NCBI GenBank assembly: GCA_013178375.1
Contig: JABLXQ010000003.1
Coordinates: 168,581 to 232,580, forward strand
Source: Gammaproteobacteria bacterium
GTDB taxonomy: Bacteria; Pseudomonadota; Gammaproteobacteria; Pseudomonadales; Ketobacteraceae
DNA: 64,000 bases
Reading direction: 5' to 3'
Of this stretch, positions 15,218 to 23,814 are shown one piece after another. Under the pieces are notes generated by a model. That model ran no database searches, was not told the origin of the DNA, and saw only the letters and a program-made list of their open reading frames with translations. Positions within the stretch are counted from its first letter, which is position 1. The number at the start of each line of letters is the position of its first letter. Both the position numbers and the translations under genes were made by a program.

Positions 15218-17215
15218 ATGGAATTAGTCATGCCTGCTTCAGCCCCCATCAAAGCGCTGATTCGTCCCTTTCTGGTATTGGGCCTGATGACACCCAGCTC
15301 CCTGACGAATGCCGAGCACAACACGGGTCGGCTGTTGGAACTGAGTCTGACGGAACTCATGAACATTGAGGTCACCTCTGTGTCGCGGCGGCCGGAGAAA
15401 CTGGCGGAGAGCGCTGCGGCCATACAGGTCATTACCCGGGACCAGATTCGTCGCTCAGGCGCCAGCAGCATTCCCGAGGCCCTGCGGCTGGCAACCAATC
15501 TCAGTGTGGCGCAGCAGAATTCCCACGAATGGATTATCAGCTCCCGCGGCTTCAGTTCGGACGTGGGCAACAAACTCCTGGTTATGATCGATGGCAGGTC
15601 GGTTTACACGCCGCTGTTCTCCGGGGTGTTCTGGGATCGACAGAACTATTTGCTGGAAGACATTGAGCGCATTGAAGTCATCAGCGGCCCCGGCGGAACG
15701 CTCTGGGGTGCAAACGCGGTGAACGGTGTCATTAACATCATTACTCGCCCTGCGGGACAAACGTTGGGCGGTTATGTGGAAGCGGGAGGGGGCGACCCGT
15801 TGAAAACCATTGCGGGTGCCCGATATGGCGGGAAGCTGGGTGACAGCGGCGCGTATCGCGTTTACGGTCAGTATTTTGATCGCGGCCCCGAAACATTGAG
15901 TGACGACACTTTCGGATCTGACGAGTGGAACATGGGCCAGGGCGGATTCCGCGTGGATGCTGCGCCCAACCAGCGGGATACCCTGACATTGCAGGGCGAT
16001 GTCTATCGCAACCAGGACAATATGCTGGCGGGAGATGAATCCGAAACTGAAGGTGGCAACATCCTCAGCCGCTGGTCACGGCGTTTCAGCCACACTTCCA
16101 ACATGGCCTTGCAGTTTTACTATGATCGTACCGAACTGATGTTGCCGGTTCCCGCCATGGTGGTAAATAATCTCGTGCTCGCGCCGCCCGGCACATTCAG
16201 GGATACGCTGGATACCGTCGATCTGGATTTTCAACACCAGTTCAGTATGGGCGATGTTCATACGCTGGTATGGGGCCTGGGTTATCGCTACACCGAGGAT
16301 GACAACGAAAATGCGCCGGGCCTGGCTTTTTACCCCGAAGGATTACAGCAGCGCCTGCTCAGTGCATTTGTCCAGGATGCGATCACGCTGGTGCCTGATG
16401 AATTGATACTGACCCTGGGCACCAAAGTGGAAAAGAACGACTACACCGGCCAGGAATGGCAACCCAGTATCCGGCTGCAATGGCAATTGGCTGAGCACCA
16501 TTTGCTGTGGAGCGCAGTGTCGCAGGCTGTTCGCGCCCCTTCCCGCATCGATCGTGATATTTCCCAGGCATCGCGGGACCATTTCGTTCTGTTGACGGGC
16601 GGCGAGGAGTTCGACTCGGAAAAACTGAAGACCTACGAGCTGGGCTACCGGGGCCAGCTGTCTGACCAGGCTACGTTGTCGGTTGCACTTTTCTACAATG
16701 ATTATCAGAATCTGCGCAGCACCCGTTTCTCACCGGTTACCATCTTTCCTCTGTACTTTGCCAATGATCTGGAAGGGCAAACCCGTGGCGCGGAAATCAG
16801 CATGAACTTCCAGATCGCTACCTGGTGGCGGTTGCGCGGAGGCTACAACTACCTTCATGAAGATATCAGCGTAAAGCAGGGAGGATTTGATTTTAACAAT
16901 GCTCTGAATGAAACCGCTGACCCGGAAAATCAGTTCTCGTTACGGTCAGCAATGGAGCTTGGCGCAGAGGTGGAACTCGATATCGCTTATCGCTGGGTGG
17001 ACGAGCTGCCCACCAACAATGCCGGGATATTGACCTTCGTGCCCAGTTATTCGGAACTGGATGTTCGCCTTGGTTGGCGCCCGACCCGCGATCTGGTGCT
17101 TGCCCTGGTGGGACAAAACCTGCTGCACGACCATCATCAGGAATTCGGCGTGCCAGGGCCTCAGCAGGAAGAAGTGGGGCGTAGTGTTTATGGGAAGGTC
17201 AGCTGGTACTTTTAA
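15218..17215 (+). CDS. TonB-dependent outer-membrane receptor
   Basis: The 665-residue protein has an N-terminal signal-like region, then a plug domain (residues about 55-170). The plug contains VSRRPEKLAESAAAIQVIT as TonB-box/plug start, RGFSSDVGNKLLVMIDGRSVY, and IERIEVISGPGGTLWGANAV followed by GVINII. A beta-barrel ends in Trp-Tyr-Phe, the usual outer-membrane assembly signal. Such receptors import siderophores, vitamins or other scarce compounds using TonB energy. The substrate is not evident and no TonB/ExbBD or siderophore genes are close. ATG at 15218 and 15230 are both possible starts; the signal sequence is atypical. Confidence 0.92.
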   Translation: MELVMPASAPIKALIRPFLVLGLMTPSSLTNAEHNTGRLLELSLTELMNIEVTSVSRRPEKLAESAAAIQVITRDQIRRSGASSIPEALRLATNLSVAQQNSHEWIISSRGFSSDVGNKLLVMIDGRSVYTPLFSGVFWDRQNYLLEDIERIEVISGPGGTLWGANAVNGVINIITRPAGQTLGGYVEAGGGDPLKTIAGARYGGKLGDSGAYRVYGQYFDRGPETLSDDTFGSDEWNMGQGGFRVDAAPNQRDTLTLQGDVYRNQDNMLAGDESETEGGNILSRWSRRFSHTSNMALQFYYDRTELMLPVPAMVVNNLVLAPPGTFRDTLDTVDLDFQHQFSMGDVHTLVWGLGYRYTEDDNENAPGLAFYPEGLQQRLLSAFVQDAITLVPDELILTLGTKVEKNDYTGQEWQPSIRLQWQLAEHHLLWSAVSQAVRAPSRIDRDISQASRDHFVLLTGGEEFDSEKLKTYELGYRGQLSDQATLSVALFYNDYQNLRSTRFSPVTIFPLYFANDLEGQTRGAEISMNFQIATWWRLRGGYNYLHEDISVKQGGFDFNNALNETADPENQFSLRSAMELGAEVELDIAYRWVDELPTNNAGILTFVPSYSELDVRLGWRPTRDLVLALVGQNLLHDHHQEFGVPGPQQEEVGRSVYGKVSWYF

Positions 17216-17380
17216 AAGTACGATGTCTTGTCAATATGCAATAATCCTATGTTCGATATTTGTCCAGGCTGCTTAAACCAGCTCACAGTGCGCATGGATG
17301 AGCCGTGTTATGGAAAGGGAGCCGTGCTTCATGGTAAATAGTTTCGCTTCTCCTGCTCAGCGTGAGGCTGGTGATTCAGG

Positions 17381-17845
17381 TTGCGCTGTTGTGGCGTATC
17401 TGGTGGAGTACCCGGTCAGGAAGCCAATGACAAGTTACGCATAAGATTAGAATTCATTGATGAGGTAGATAAAGTGCCAGCCGATATTTCAGAAGAATTT
17501 GTGATGCTGAAAGGGCAGATACTGGATGGGATGATTGAATACATGGAGCTTGATGGCGAGTCTGATGCCGGATATTCCAATGAGGAAGTTGACAAATGTG
17601 CGATCCTTCTTGAACAGTACCTTGAAGAAGTCCTGTCACCGACGATCTATGGTAATTCCAAAAAAATCAGGAAGGTTGTCCAGTCTGCGGTGATCGCGCT
17701 GAATGAATTGAACGCGGCGTGCGATCACAGCCTGATTGAAACGGACCAGCGCGAGCAGATTTGCGAACTGATCATTTCAGCTGCCGTCAATGCGGGCCTG
17801 AAATCAGATGGGAATGATATTACGGAAGAATGGCGTGAATGGTAG
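17381..17845 (+). CDS. Acidic helical protein of unknown function
   Basis: The protein of up to 154 residues is acidic and helical with no membrane segment. Conserved-looking segments are FVMLKGQILDGMIEYMELD, SAVIALNELNAACDHSLIE and the C-terminus DITEEWREW. It may belong to a DUF4844-like family, but I am not sure. The first possible start is TTG at 17381; the real start could be somewhat later, because the first 15 residues do not look typical. Its TAG stop forms part of the ribosome binding site TAGGAG of the next gene, so the two are coupled. Confidence 0.55.
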   Translation: MRCCGVSGGVPGQEANDKLRIRLEFIDEVDKVPADISEEFVMLKGQILDGMIEYMELDGESDAGYSNEEVDKCAILLEQYLEEVLSPTIYGNSKKIRKVVQSAVIALNELNAACDHSLIETDQREQICELIISAAVNAGLKSDGNDITEEWREW

Positions 17846-17857
17846 GAGTGCTTGCTT

Positions 17858-18244
17858 GTGGCGCGTTACGATATTGAAAAAGACTTTGTTGTTCTTGATC
17901 CGGACAAAAATGCAACCGTCGTCAGGTATTCACCGGATCTATATGAGAAACTGGATAAAGACTTCGGTGACTTCGTAGGGCATGAGCTGATTTCCTGTTT
18001 TGAATTCAATGCTGACTGGCCCAGCTGGGAGATTCATCCGCACGGTGATGAGATTGTCGTGTTGCTGGCGGGAAGTGCAGTGATGTTGCTCGACAAGGGT
18101 GGGGCGGTAGAGGAAGTTGTGTTATCAAGAGCGGGTGAGTATGTCGTGGTTCCGAAAGGGACATGGCATACTGCTCACGTTGCGAAATCGGCAAAGCTGC
18201 TGTTTGTTACGCCGGGCCAGGATACACAGAACAAATACCTATAA
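17858..18244 (+). CDS. Cupin-domain protein
   Basis: The small single-domain cupin of about 128 residues has motif 1 as HPHGDEIVVLLAG and motif 2 as VVVPKGTWHTAHV. His and Glu in these motifs normally bind a metal. Single cupins include many isomerases, dioxygenases and sensors; the substrate here is not evident. GTG 17858 is preferred over TTG 17852 because TAGGAG at 17843-17848 then has a normal spacing of about 9 bases. It is translationally coupled to the acidic protein before it. Confidence 0.85.
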   Translation: MARYDIEKDFVVLDPDKNATVVRYSPDLYEKLDKDFGDFVGHELISCFEFNADWPSWEIHPHGDEIVVLLAGSAVMLLDKGGAVEEVVLSRAGEYVVVPKGTWHTAHVAKSAKLLFVTPGQDTQNKYL

Positions 18245-18289
18245 TCAGTTTCCCTTCATACAACACGCAACTCAAAACGAGGAGCCGTT

Positions 18290-18946
18290 ATGCCAATCGT
18301 CGAATCTGCGTCCTGCAATCTGGTTCTGTACACCAATCCCTGGTCCCGTGGGCAGATTGCCCGCTGGATGCTGGAAGAAACCGGCGTGCCCTACCGTCAG
18401 GTGCTGCTGGATTACGGCACCACCATGAAATCCCCTGAATACCTGAAAATAAATCCGATGGGCAAGGTGCCGGCGGTGGTGCACAACGGCCACGTCATTA
18501 CCGAGTGCGCGGCCATCTGTGCTTATCTGGCGGACGCTTTTCCCGCAGCCGGCCTTGCGCCTGATGTCACCGAGCGCGCCGACTATTATCGCTGGATGTT
18601 CTTCGCTGCCGGCCCGGTGGAGGCAGCGGTATCGGATCGCATGCTGAAGGCCGAGATAAGTGAAGACCAGCAGCGCATGGTGGGATATGGCACGTTTGAC
18701 CGCGCGGTTGATGTATTGGCGCAGGCTGTCACTGCCAATCCGTTTGTGGCCGGGCCGAAGTTCTCGGCCGCGGATGTGTACGTGGGTTCGCATGTGATTT
18801 GGGGCATGCAGTTCGGCACGTTGCCCAAGCGCCCGGAGTTTGAAGCCTATGCGGCAAAGCTCGTATCAAGGCCGACGTATCAGGCTGCCAAGGCAATTGA
18901 TGACAAGCTGGGGATGGAACTGGCAGCCAGGCAGGACAAGGGATAG
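18290..18946 (+). CDS. Glutathione S-transferase family protein
   Basis: The 218-residue protein has the thioredoxin-fold GST N-terminal domain (LVLYTNPWSRGQIARWMLEE, with the cis-Pro in GKVPAVV and the Glu-Cys pair in ITECAAICAYL). A helical C-terminal domain follows (FSAADVYVGSHVIW as the conserved N-capping Asp region). Cytosolic GSTs join glutathione to electrophiles or act as thiol-dependent isomerases; the substrate is not evident. GAGGAG lies at 18279-18284 before the ATG. A second, unrelated GST is at 29657. Confidence 0.9.
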   Translation: MPIVESASCNLVLYTNPWSRGQIARWMLEETGVPYRQVLLDYGTTMKSPEYLKINPMGKVPAVVHNGHVITECAAICAYLADAFPAAGLAPDVTERADYYRWMFFAAGPVEAAVSDRMLKAEISEDQQRMVGYGTFDRAVDVLAQAVTANPFVAGPKFSAADVYVGSHVIWGMQFGTLPKRPEFEAYAAKLVSRPTYQAAKAIDDKLGMELAARQDKG

Positions 18947-18953
18947 CAATCCA

Positions 18954-19484
18954 ATGCAGGAAACAACAATAATCTACAAGAGAAACTCGGCCTGGTGGTT
19001 TGCGACCTGCTATCTGCTGGGCAGCTTTTTTCTGTTGCTGTTTACCATTATCGGGCTGTTCGGGTCAGTGCTGTGGCTGGGCAAGGAAGGCGTGGTTGCA
19101 CTGAAACAGGCCAGTGATGAGCAGGCGGTGGAGCGGGTCATTTCCAGCTTTGTCAAAGACGACATCAAGCTGGCGGGGTTCAAGGTGACCACAAAGATGG
19201 ACAGAGCCACGCTGTCGGTGTCGATCAGGAACGAAAGCAAGTACGCGATTGAAGATGTCATGGTGGAAATCGCCCATCTGGATGCCAATGGTTCGCCCAT
19301 TTTTACCCGTGACGAAGGGTTAAGGGATTTGCGTACGATCTTTCCCGGCGACACCGCACACAGCCAGATCGATTTCCAGCTCAAGCCCGATTACCAGGAT
19401 TCCAATTATTCGGTTCGCATCTCGCGATTCAAGGTGCTGGGTGATGATGTTCTCAAGGAAATCTGCAATCAACCTGCGTCGTAA
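18954..19484 (+). CDS. Single-pass membrane protein with a beta-domain
   Basis: The 176-residue protein has one strong membrane helix (residues about 12-42, WWFATCYLLGSFFLLLF then GLFGSVLWLG) and a soluble domain of about 110 residues. The latter reads like a small beta-sandwich (VSIRNESKYAIEDVMVEIAH, then FPGDTAHSQIDF), similar to FxLYD-type domains in membrane-anchored proteins. ATG 18954 lies 8 bp after the GST stop with AAGGGA before it. A longer in-frame start inside the GST gene is unlikely. It probably shares a transcript with the GST and esterase genes. Function unknown. Confidence 0.65.
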   Translation: MQETTIIYKRNSAWWFATCYLLGSFFLLLFTIIGLFGSVLWLGKEGVVALKQASDEQAVERVISSFVKDDIKLAGFKVTTKMDRATLSVSIRNESKYAIEDVMVEIAHLDANGSPIFTRDEGLRDLRTIFPGDTAHSQIDFQLKPDYQDSNYSVRISRFKVLGDDVLKEICNQPAS

Positions 19485-19502
19485 CCGCTGGAGAGAAATG
19501 CC

Positions 19503-20450
19503 ATGAGTGCCAATGATAGTTTGGTGGCGGGTGTGCGGATTTTTTTCTGCCTGATGGCGTTGCAAAGTGCTTGCGGCTGGGCGCAGGATCAGGTCGCGCA
19601 GGTGCAGTTCAAGCTGCAGGCGGGTGAACACGAATTTAAACTGGAAAGCGACAGAAAATACCTGCTGCATATTCCGGCGGGCTACTCGCCTTCCAACGCC
19701 GCGCCGCTGGTGCTGTTCTTCCACGGTGGCGGTGGGCACATGGAGCAGGCGGCCGATGATTACGGCTGGCGCGAGAAATCGGACAAGGAGGGGTTCATCG
19801 TCGCCTTTCCCAATGGCACCAGCCGTTTTCCCCGTCAGCATCTGGCCACCTGGAATGCGGGCAACTGTTGCGGCTCGGCCCGTGACAAGAATGTGGATGA
19901 TGTGGGTTTCGTGCGGCAGGTGATTGCCGATATCCAGCGTCAGGTCCATATCGACAAGACCAGGATCTTTGCCACCGGCATGTCCAACGGTGGCATGATG
20001 TCCTACCGGCTGGCCTGCGAGGCGTCGGATATTTTCAGGGCGGTGGCACCGGTTGCCGGCACGGACAACACACAATCCTGCAAGCCGTCCCAACCGGTTT
20101 CCATACTGCATATCCACGCCAGGGATGATACGCACGTGCTGTTCAGCGGTGGCGCAGGGGAGGATGCGTTCCGGGACGAATCGAAGGTGACCGACTTCAC
20201 GTCGGTGAACGACAGCATCAATCGCTGGATTGCGCTGAACCAAGCTGAAAAAACGCCACGCCGGGTGCTGGAAGTGCCGGGCGCGTTTGGCGATCTGTAC
20301 TCTTCCACGCAGAACAGCGCGCAGATAGAGTTGGTGGTGACGGAAACCGGCGGCCATTCCTGGCCGGGCGGCAAGGCCGTGCGCAGGAAGAAGCCGTCGA
20401 CTGCGATCAATGCCACCGACCTGATCTGGGCTTTCTTCCAAAGCCAGTAG
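19503..20450 (+). CDS. Secreted LpqC/PHB-depolymerase-like esterase
   Basis: The 315-residue protein has an N-terminal signal peptide (to about residue 27, cleavage near GWA-QD) and an alpha/beta-hydrolase fold. Visible catalytic parts are the oxyanion segment FFHGGGG, the nucleophile elbow GMSNGGMM (Ser), an Asp in HARDDTHV and the His in TGGHSWPGG. The family (COG3509) includes poly(3-hydroxybutyrate) depolymerases and feruloyl esterases, so a secreted ester hydrolase is firm but the substrate is open. Cys pairs (NCCGS, RLACE, QSCKP) suggest disulfides in the periplasm or outside. Confidence 0.88.
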   Translation: MSANDSLVAGVRIFFCLMALQSACGWAQDQVAQVQFKLQAGEHEFKLESDRKYLLHIPAGYSPSNAAPLVLFFHGGGGHMEQAADDYGWREKSDKEGFIVAFPNGTSRFPRQHLATWNAGNCCGSARDKNVDDVGFVRQVIADIQRQVHIDKTRIFATGMSNGGMMSYRLACEASDIFRAVAPVAGTDNTQSCKPSQPVSILHIHARDDTHVLFSGGAGEDAFRDESKVTDFTSVNDSINRWIALNQAEKTPRRVLEVPGAFGDLYSSTQNSAQIELVVTETGGHSWPGGKAVRRKKPSTAINATDLIWAFFQSQ

Positions 20451-20463
20451 CCGTCGCACTGCG

Positions 20464-20859
20464 ATGAACACAACCAAACTGCAATCGGACACTCTTGCTT
20501 TCTTCGACGAATTCACCGCTGTTTTTCCCACCTTCGACGGCGCACAAATCGCCCGGCGCTACGCGGCACCCTATCTTGCGATCCACGCTGACGGCAGCAG
20601 TGACCTGTTTCCCACCGCCGAATCCATCGCCACCTATTTCCAGCGCATCGTCGACGGCTATCGCAACAGTGGCTGCCAGAGCTGTCGTTATCTGGATCTG
20701 GAAATTGTGCCCATGGGCAGTACCGCTGCACTGGGCACTGTCACCTGGGAATTATTGCGCGCCGACGACAGTGTGCTGGCCGCCTGGCGCGAATCCTATA
20801 ACCTGGCCTACCTGAATGGTCGCCTGAAAGCCTTCGTGTCGGTGGATCATTCAGAGTAG
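20464..20859 (+). CDS. NTF2-like (SnoaL/DUF4440-type) protein
   Basis: The 131-residue protein has the cone-shaped NTF2-like pattern: an N-terminal helix (DTLAFFDEFTAVF), a short acidic pocket strand (YLAIHADGSSDLFP), then strands ending in YNLAYLNGRLKAFVSVDH. These proteins may bind small molecules, act as isomerases or simply dimerise. It starts 13 bp after the esterase stop, so it is probably in the same transcript. No catalytic residues are clear. Confidence 0.75.
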   Translation: MNTTKLQSDTLAFFDEFTAVFPTFDGAQIARRYAAPYLAIHADGSSDLFPTAESIATYFQRIVDGYRNSGCQSCRYLDLEIVPMGSTAALGTVTWELLRADDSVLAAWRESYNLAYLNGRLKAFVSVDHSE

Positions 20860-20896
20860 GCTGGGGATATTGCTGTTGACACACGGGGACACGGAA

Positions 20897-21913
20897 ATGG
20901 GAACAGACTTCAAGGTTGGCATGCGTCGCGCCGCTATTCTGATGGCCATCGCTGCCCTGTGCAGTTGCGGTGACGACAGTTCCGATTCATCGCCTTCTCC
21001 ACCTGCTCCAGCCACGCTGGCCTCCAATCAGCTGGTGTTTGATTCCGATCGCAGTGGTAATCATGAAATCTTTGTGATGAAGACCGATGGCACCGGCATC
21101 CGCCAGCTGACCGATGACGACAATTATGAAAACTGGTGGCCGCGTATCGCGCCGGATCGCAGGAAAATCCTGTTTTATCGCGCGCCCGCCGGAATGCCTG
21201 AGGATTACGCCGAGGCGAGCCTGTGGGTGATGAATGCGGACGGTTCCGGCGTGACCCAGCTGCGGGAGCAGGGCGCCGATGGTTGGATCATGCAGGGGCA
21301 TGGCGAATGGTCGCCGGATGGCAGCAGGATTGCGATGTTCGGCAGCGTGGGGCCGGCCTTGGAAATTTTCGTGACCGACGCCAGTGGCAACAATCCGGAG
21401 CAGTTTACCAGCCGGGGCGGCATCAATACGGATGTGTCCTGGTCGCCCGACGGCACCCAGCTGTTGTTCAACGGCTGCCCCACCAGCCTGTGCGCGCGGG
21501 AAAATTTTGAAATCTACGTAATGCCTGCCGAGGCGTTTGCGCCGGCCACGCGGCTGACCAATGACAACCTGGCCGATTATGATCCCTATTTTTCGCCTGA
21601 CGGCACCCAGATCGCATGGTTGGTCACGGTGGACCCCGACAAATTTCCCGTCGGCGGTGGCGTGAGCCTCGGTGCCTGGTCCATCCGCATTGCCGATGCC
21701 GATGGCAGCAACGCGAGTTACCTGATCAACGATGGCAACATCAACAGCAAACCGGCGTGGAGCCTGGACGGCCAGACCATTTACTTTCATCGTATGGAAC
21801 TTGATCCGCTGGTGGAGGGCCGCTTCGGTGTGTTTCGGATCAACCGCAACAAGACCGGCCTGACGCGGCTGACGGCGGTCGGCACGGGTACCAACGAACA
21901 TCCTTCCAACTGA
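20897..21913 (+). CDS. TolB-like beta-propeller lipoprotein
   Basis: The protein has a lipoprotein signal ending in Leu-Cys-Ser-Cys and a Ser/Pro-rich linker. Repeated PD40/WD40-like blades follow: FDSDRSGNHEIFVMKTDGTG, then the repeating WSPDGS, WSPDGT, FSPDGT and WSLDG segments, each paired with IFV/IYV and NADGSG type strands. This is the TolB-type six-blade propeller, often a binding scaffold in the cell envelope. I take ATG 20897; ATG 20921 (just before the hydrophobic stretch) is also possible. No Tol genes are adjacent, so it is not the canonical TolB. Confidence 0.82.
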   Translation: MGTDFKVGMRRAAILMAIAALCSCGDDSSDSSPSPPAPATLASNQLVFDSDRSGNHEIFVMKTDGTGIRQLTDDDNYENWWPRIAPDRRKILFYRAPAGMPEDYAEASLWVMNADGSGVTQLREQGADGWIMQGHGEWSPDGSRIAMFGSVGPALEIFVTDASGNNPEQFTSRGGINTDVSWSPDGTQLLFNGCPTSLCARENFEIYVMPAEAFAPATRLTNDNLADYDPYFSPDGTQIAWLVTVDPDKFPVGGGVSLGAWSIRIADADGSNASYLINDGNINSKPAWSLDGQTIYFHRMELDPLVEGRFGVFRINRNKTGLTRLTAVGTGTNEHPSN

Positions 21914-22037
21914 CTGACCGGATTCCCGGCTTTGTGTCTGCCTGGTGCAGATCTCCTGTTGTGGATCAATAGTGGCCAGCGGGAAAAGCCGCTATTCTTT
22001 GTGGAACTGAATAGGATGCTTCCACACAGTTCTTCGC

Positions 22038-22664
22038 ATGATAAAAATGATTTTTTTGTCCGTGTTATTACTGATGCCGGCCACCATTGTGTGGGCGCAG
22101 GCGCGTGAACACGCGTTTGAATTGGCTGCCGTTGAAGCTGGGTGTCGGCAAGGCAGTGCCAGGGCCTGTTTTCAGCTGGGCGAGAAGCACCTGGATGGCG
22201 ATGGTGTTAAAACCGATACCCGCGTTGCGCTGAAATGGTTTCGCAAATCCTGCGCCGGTCGTGACAGCCTGGGCTGTGTCAGCGTCGGGTTGCTGTCCCA
22301 TCACCAAAGTGCGGTGCGCATGAATGACGTTGACGCAGTGGCTGCGTTTCGCAAGGCCTGCGCCGGTGGCCATGTGCCAAGTTGCACGCACCTGGGATTC
22401 AAATACCAGGCGGGGCAGGGTGTTCAGAAAAGCTATGACAGGGCCGCTGAGTTTTACCGGGCGGGGTGCTCGGGCGGGGACGCCAAGGCGTGCAGCCATC
22501 TGGGCGTGCTGTATGAAAACGGGCTGGGTGTGACGCAGGATGTTGCGCAAGCCGGGGTGCTGTATCGGCAGGGGTGCGACGCCGGTAATGAGCGCGGCTG
22601 CCAGTTTCTGGATTTCATGGAAAGCGCTAGGATGAACGCATCAGTCATTCCTTCAACACAATAG
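22038..22664 (+). CDS. Secreted cysteine-rich Sel1-repeat protein
   Basis: The 208-residue protein has a signal peptide (residues 1-20, cleavage after WAQA) and five Sel1-type helical repeats of about 36 residues. Each repeat carries a Cys-x7-Cys pair (for example CAGGHVPSC and CSGGDAKAC), as in the Helicobacter cysteine-rich Hcp proteins, where each pair forms a disulfide. It should be folded in the periplasm or outside the cell. Such repeat proteins usually bind partner proteins. It stands alone between the propeller lipoprotein and the DUF1330-like gene. Confidence 0.85.
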   Translation: MIKMIFLSVLLLMPATIVWAQAREHAFELAAVEAGCRQGSARACFQLGEKHLDGDGVKTDTRVALKWFRKSCAGRDSLGCVSVGLLSHHQSAVRMNDVDAVAAFRKACAGGHVPSCTHLGFKYQAGQGVQKSYDRAAEFYRAGCSGGDAKACSHLGVLYENGLGVTQDVAQAGVLYRQGCDAGNERGCQFLDFMESARMNASVIPSTQ

Positions 22665-22683
22665 TAAGTAGAGAGGTCCGCCA

Positions 22684-23088
22684 ATGCCGTCCATCGATCC
22701 CCGTCCCGGTCAGATGAAAATCGCTCTTGCCAGCGTGCCGCCCGGCGTTCCCATCGTCATGCTGAATCTGCTGCGGTTTCGTGACAAGGCCGAGTATCCG
22801 GGTCAGGCGTCCGATCTGACCGGCCGGCAGGCGTACGCACTTTATATCAAGCAGGCCACGCGGCACGTCCATGCCATTGGCGGCGAGGTGATAATGCAGG
22901 GCAAGGCCCATGCCGCGATCATCGCGCCGGAAGGCGAGCAGTGGGACGAAATACTGCTGGTGCGCTATCCTTCCATCGAAAAATTCGTGGCCATGGTGAT
23001 GAACCCCGATTACCAGAGCTTCACCGTGCATCGCACCGCCGGGCTGGCGGATGCGCGCCTGATCGCCACGGTTGTGACTGAGGGATAA
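22684..23088 (+). CDS. DUF1330-like dimeric alpha/beta-barrel protein
   Basis: The 134-residue protein fits the DUF1330/ABM-type ferredoxin-like fold: VPIVMLNLLRFRDKAEYP, then AYALYIKQATRHVHAIGGEV, then WDEILLVRYPSIEKFVAMV with NPDYQSFTVHRTAGLADARL. The last block is the family's most recognisable part. The family includes uncharacterised small-molecule binding proteins and monooxygenase-like proteins. AGAGAGG precedes the ATG. It lies 19 bp after the Sel1 gene and may share its transcript. Confidence 0.82.
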   Translation: MPSIDPRPGQMKIALASVPPGVPIVMLNLLRFRDKAEYPGQASDLTGRQAYALYIKQATRHVHAIGGEVIMQGKAHAAIIAPEGEQWDEILLVRYPSIEKFVAMVMNPDYQSFTVHRTAGLADARLIATVVTEG

Positions 23089-23117
23089 GCCGGAGCGGAC
23101 CAGAAAAGGAGATTCCC

Positions 23118-23735
23118 TTGATTACCGCCGACACGCTGAAAAAATTTGCGCCCAAAATCAAAGAGCCTGAACTGCATGCCGCCGCACTGGAAAATGCGCG
23201 CATCAACAGTTCGGTGAATACACCGCGTCGTCTGTGCCATTTTCTCGGCCAGATCTTTGTGGAGACCGGCGGTTTCACCTCCATGGTGGAGAATCTGAAC
23301 TACAAGAATCCGGAACGGCTCGACGCGATTTTCTCTGCCGTAGTGGGTGTCGACGATGCGAAAGCGTTGATTCAGCGCGGGCAGGAAGCCATTGCCAATC
23401 GTGTATATGCCAACCGGCTGGGCAATGGCAACGAGGCGAGTGGCGATGGCTGGCGTTATCGGGGCTCGGGTTACAAACAGCTGACCGGGCGCTGCAATTA
23501 CCGCGATATCGGTCATATCATCCAGCTGGATCTGGAAAACAATCCGGAGCTGGCGCGGGAACCGGAATCGGCTGCCAGGATTGCCTTTGCGTTCTGGGAT
23601 GCGCGCCAGTGTTCGGCACTGGCGGACCAGGGCGATGTGGAGGGAATCACGGAAAAAATCAATGGCCCGGCCAAGTTAGGATTGAAGGAGCGTCGCGACG
23701 CCACGTTGCGGGCGTTGGGGATCTGGGGTGCCTGA
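23118..23735 (+). CDS. GH19-family lysozyme/chitinase-like enzyme
   Basis: The 205-residue protein has the glycoside hydrolase family 19 signature as in phage endolysins: FLGQIFVETGGFTSMVENLN, with the two likely catalytic Glu residues, and WRYRGSGYKQLTGRCNY. It has no signal peptide and would need a holin or other route to reach peptidoglycan. The start is TTG at 23118, preceded by AAGGAGA at 23106-23112. No other phage genes are nearby, so it may be a captured endolysin. Substrate peptidoglycan versus chitin cannot be told from the sequence. Confidence 0.85.
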   Translation: MITADTLKKFAPKIKEPELHAAALENARINSSVNTPRRLCHFLGQIFVETGGFTSMVENLNYKNPERLDAIFSAVVGVDDAKALIQRGQEAIANRVYANRLGNGNEASGDGWRYRGSGYKQLTGRCNYRDIGHIIQLDLENNPELAREPESAARIAFAFWDARQCSALADQGDVEGITEKINGPAKLGLKERRDATLRALGIWGA

Positions 23736-23814
23736 CACGACGCTTTTGATTCCTGTGCAGTGATTGCAGGAGTATGCTGGAGTTCCCTCCATTCCGCAGT
23801 CAAGGAGAAGACGC

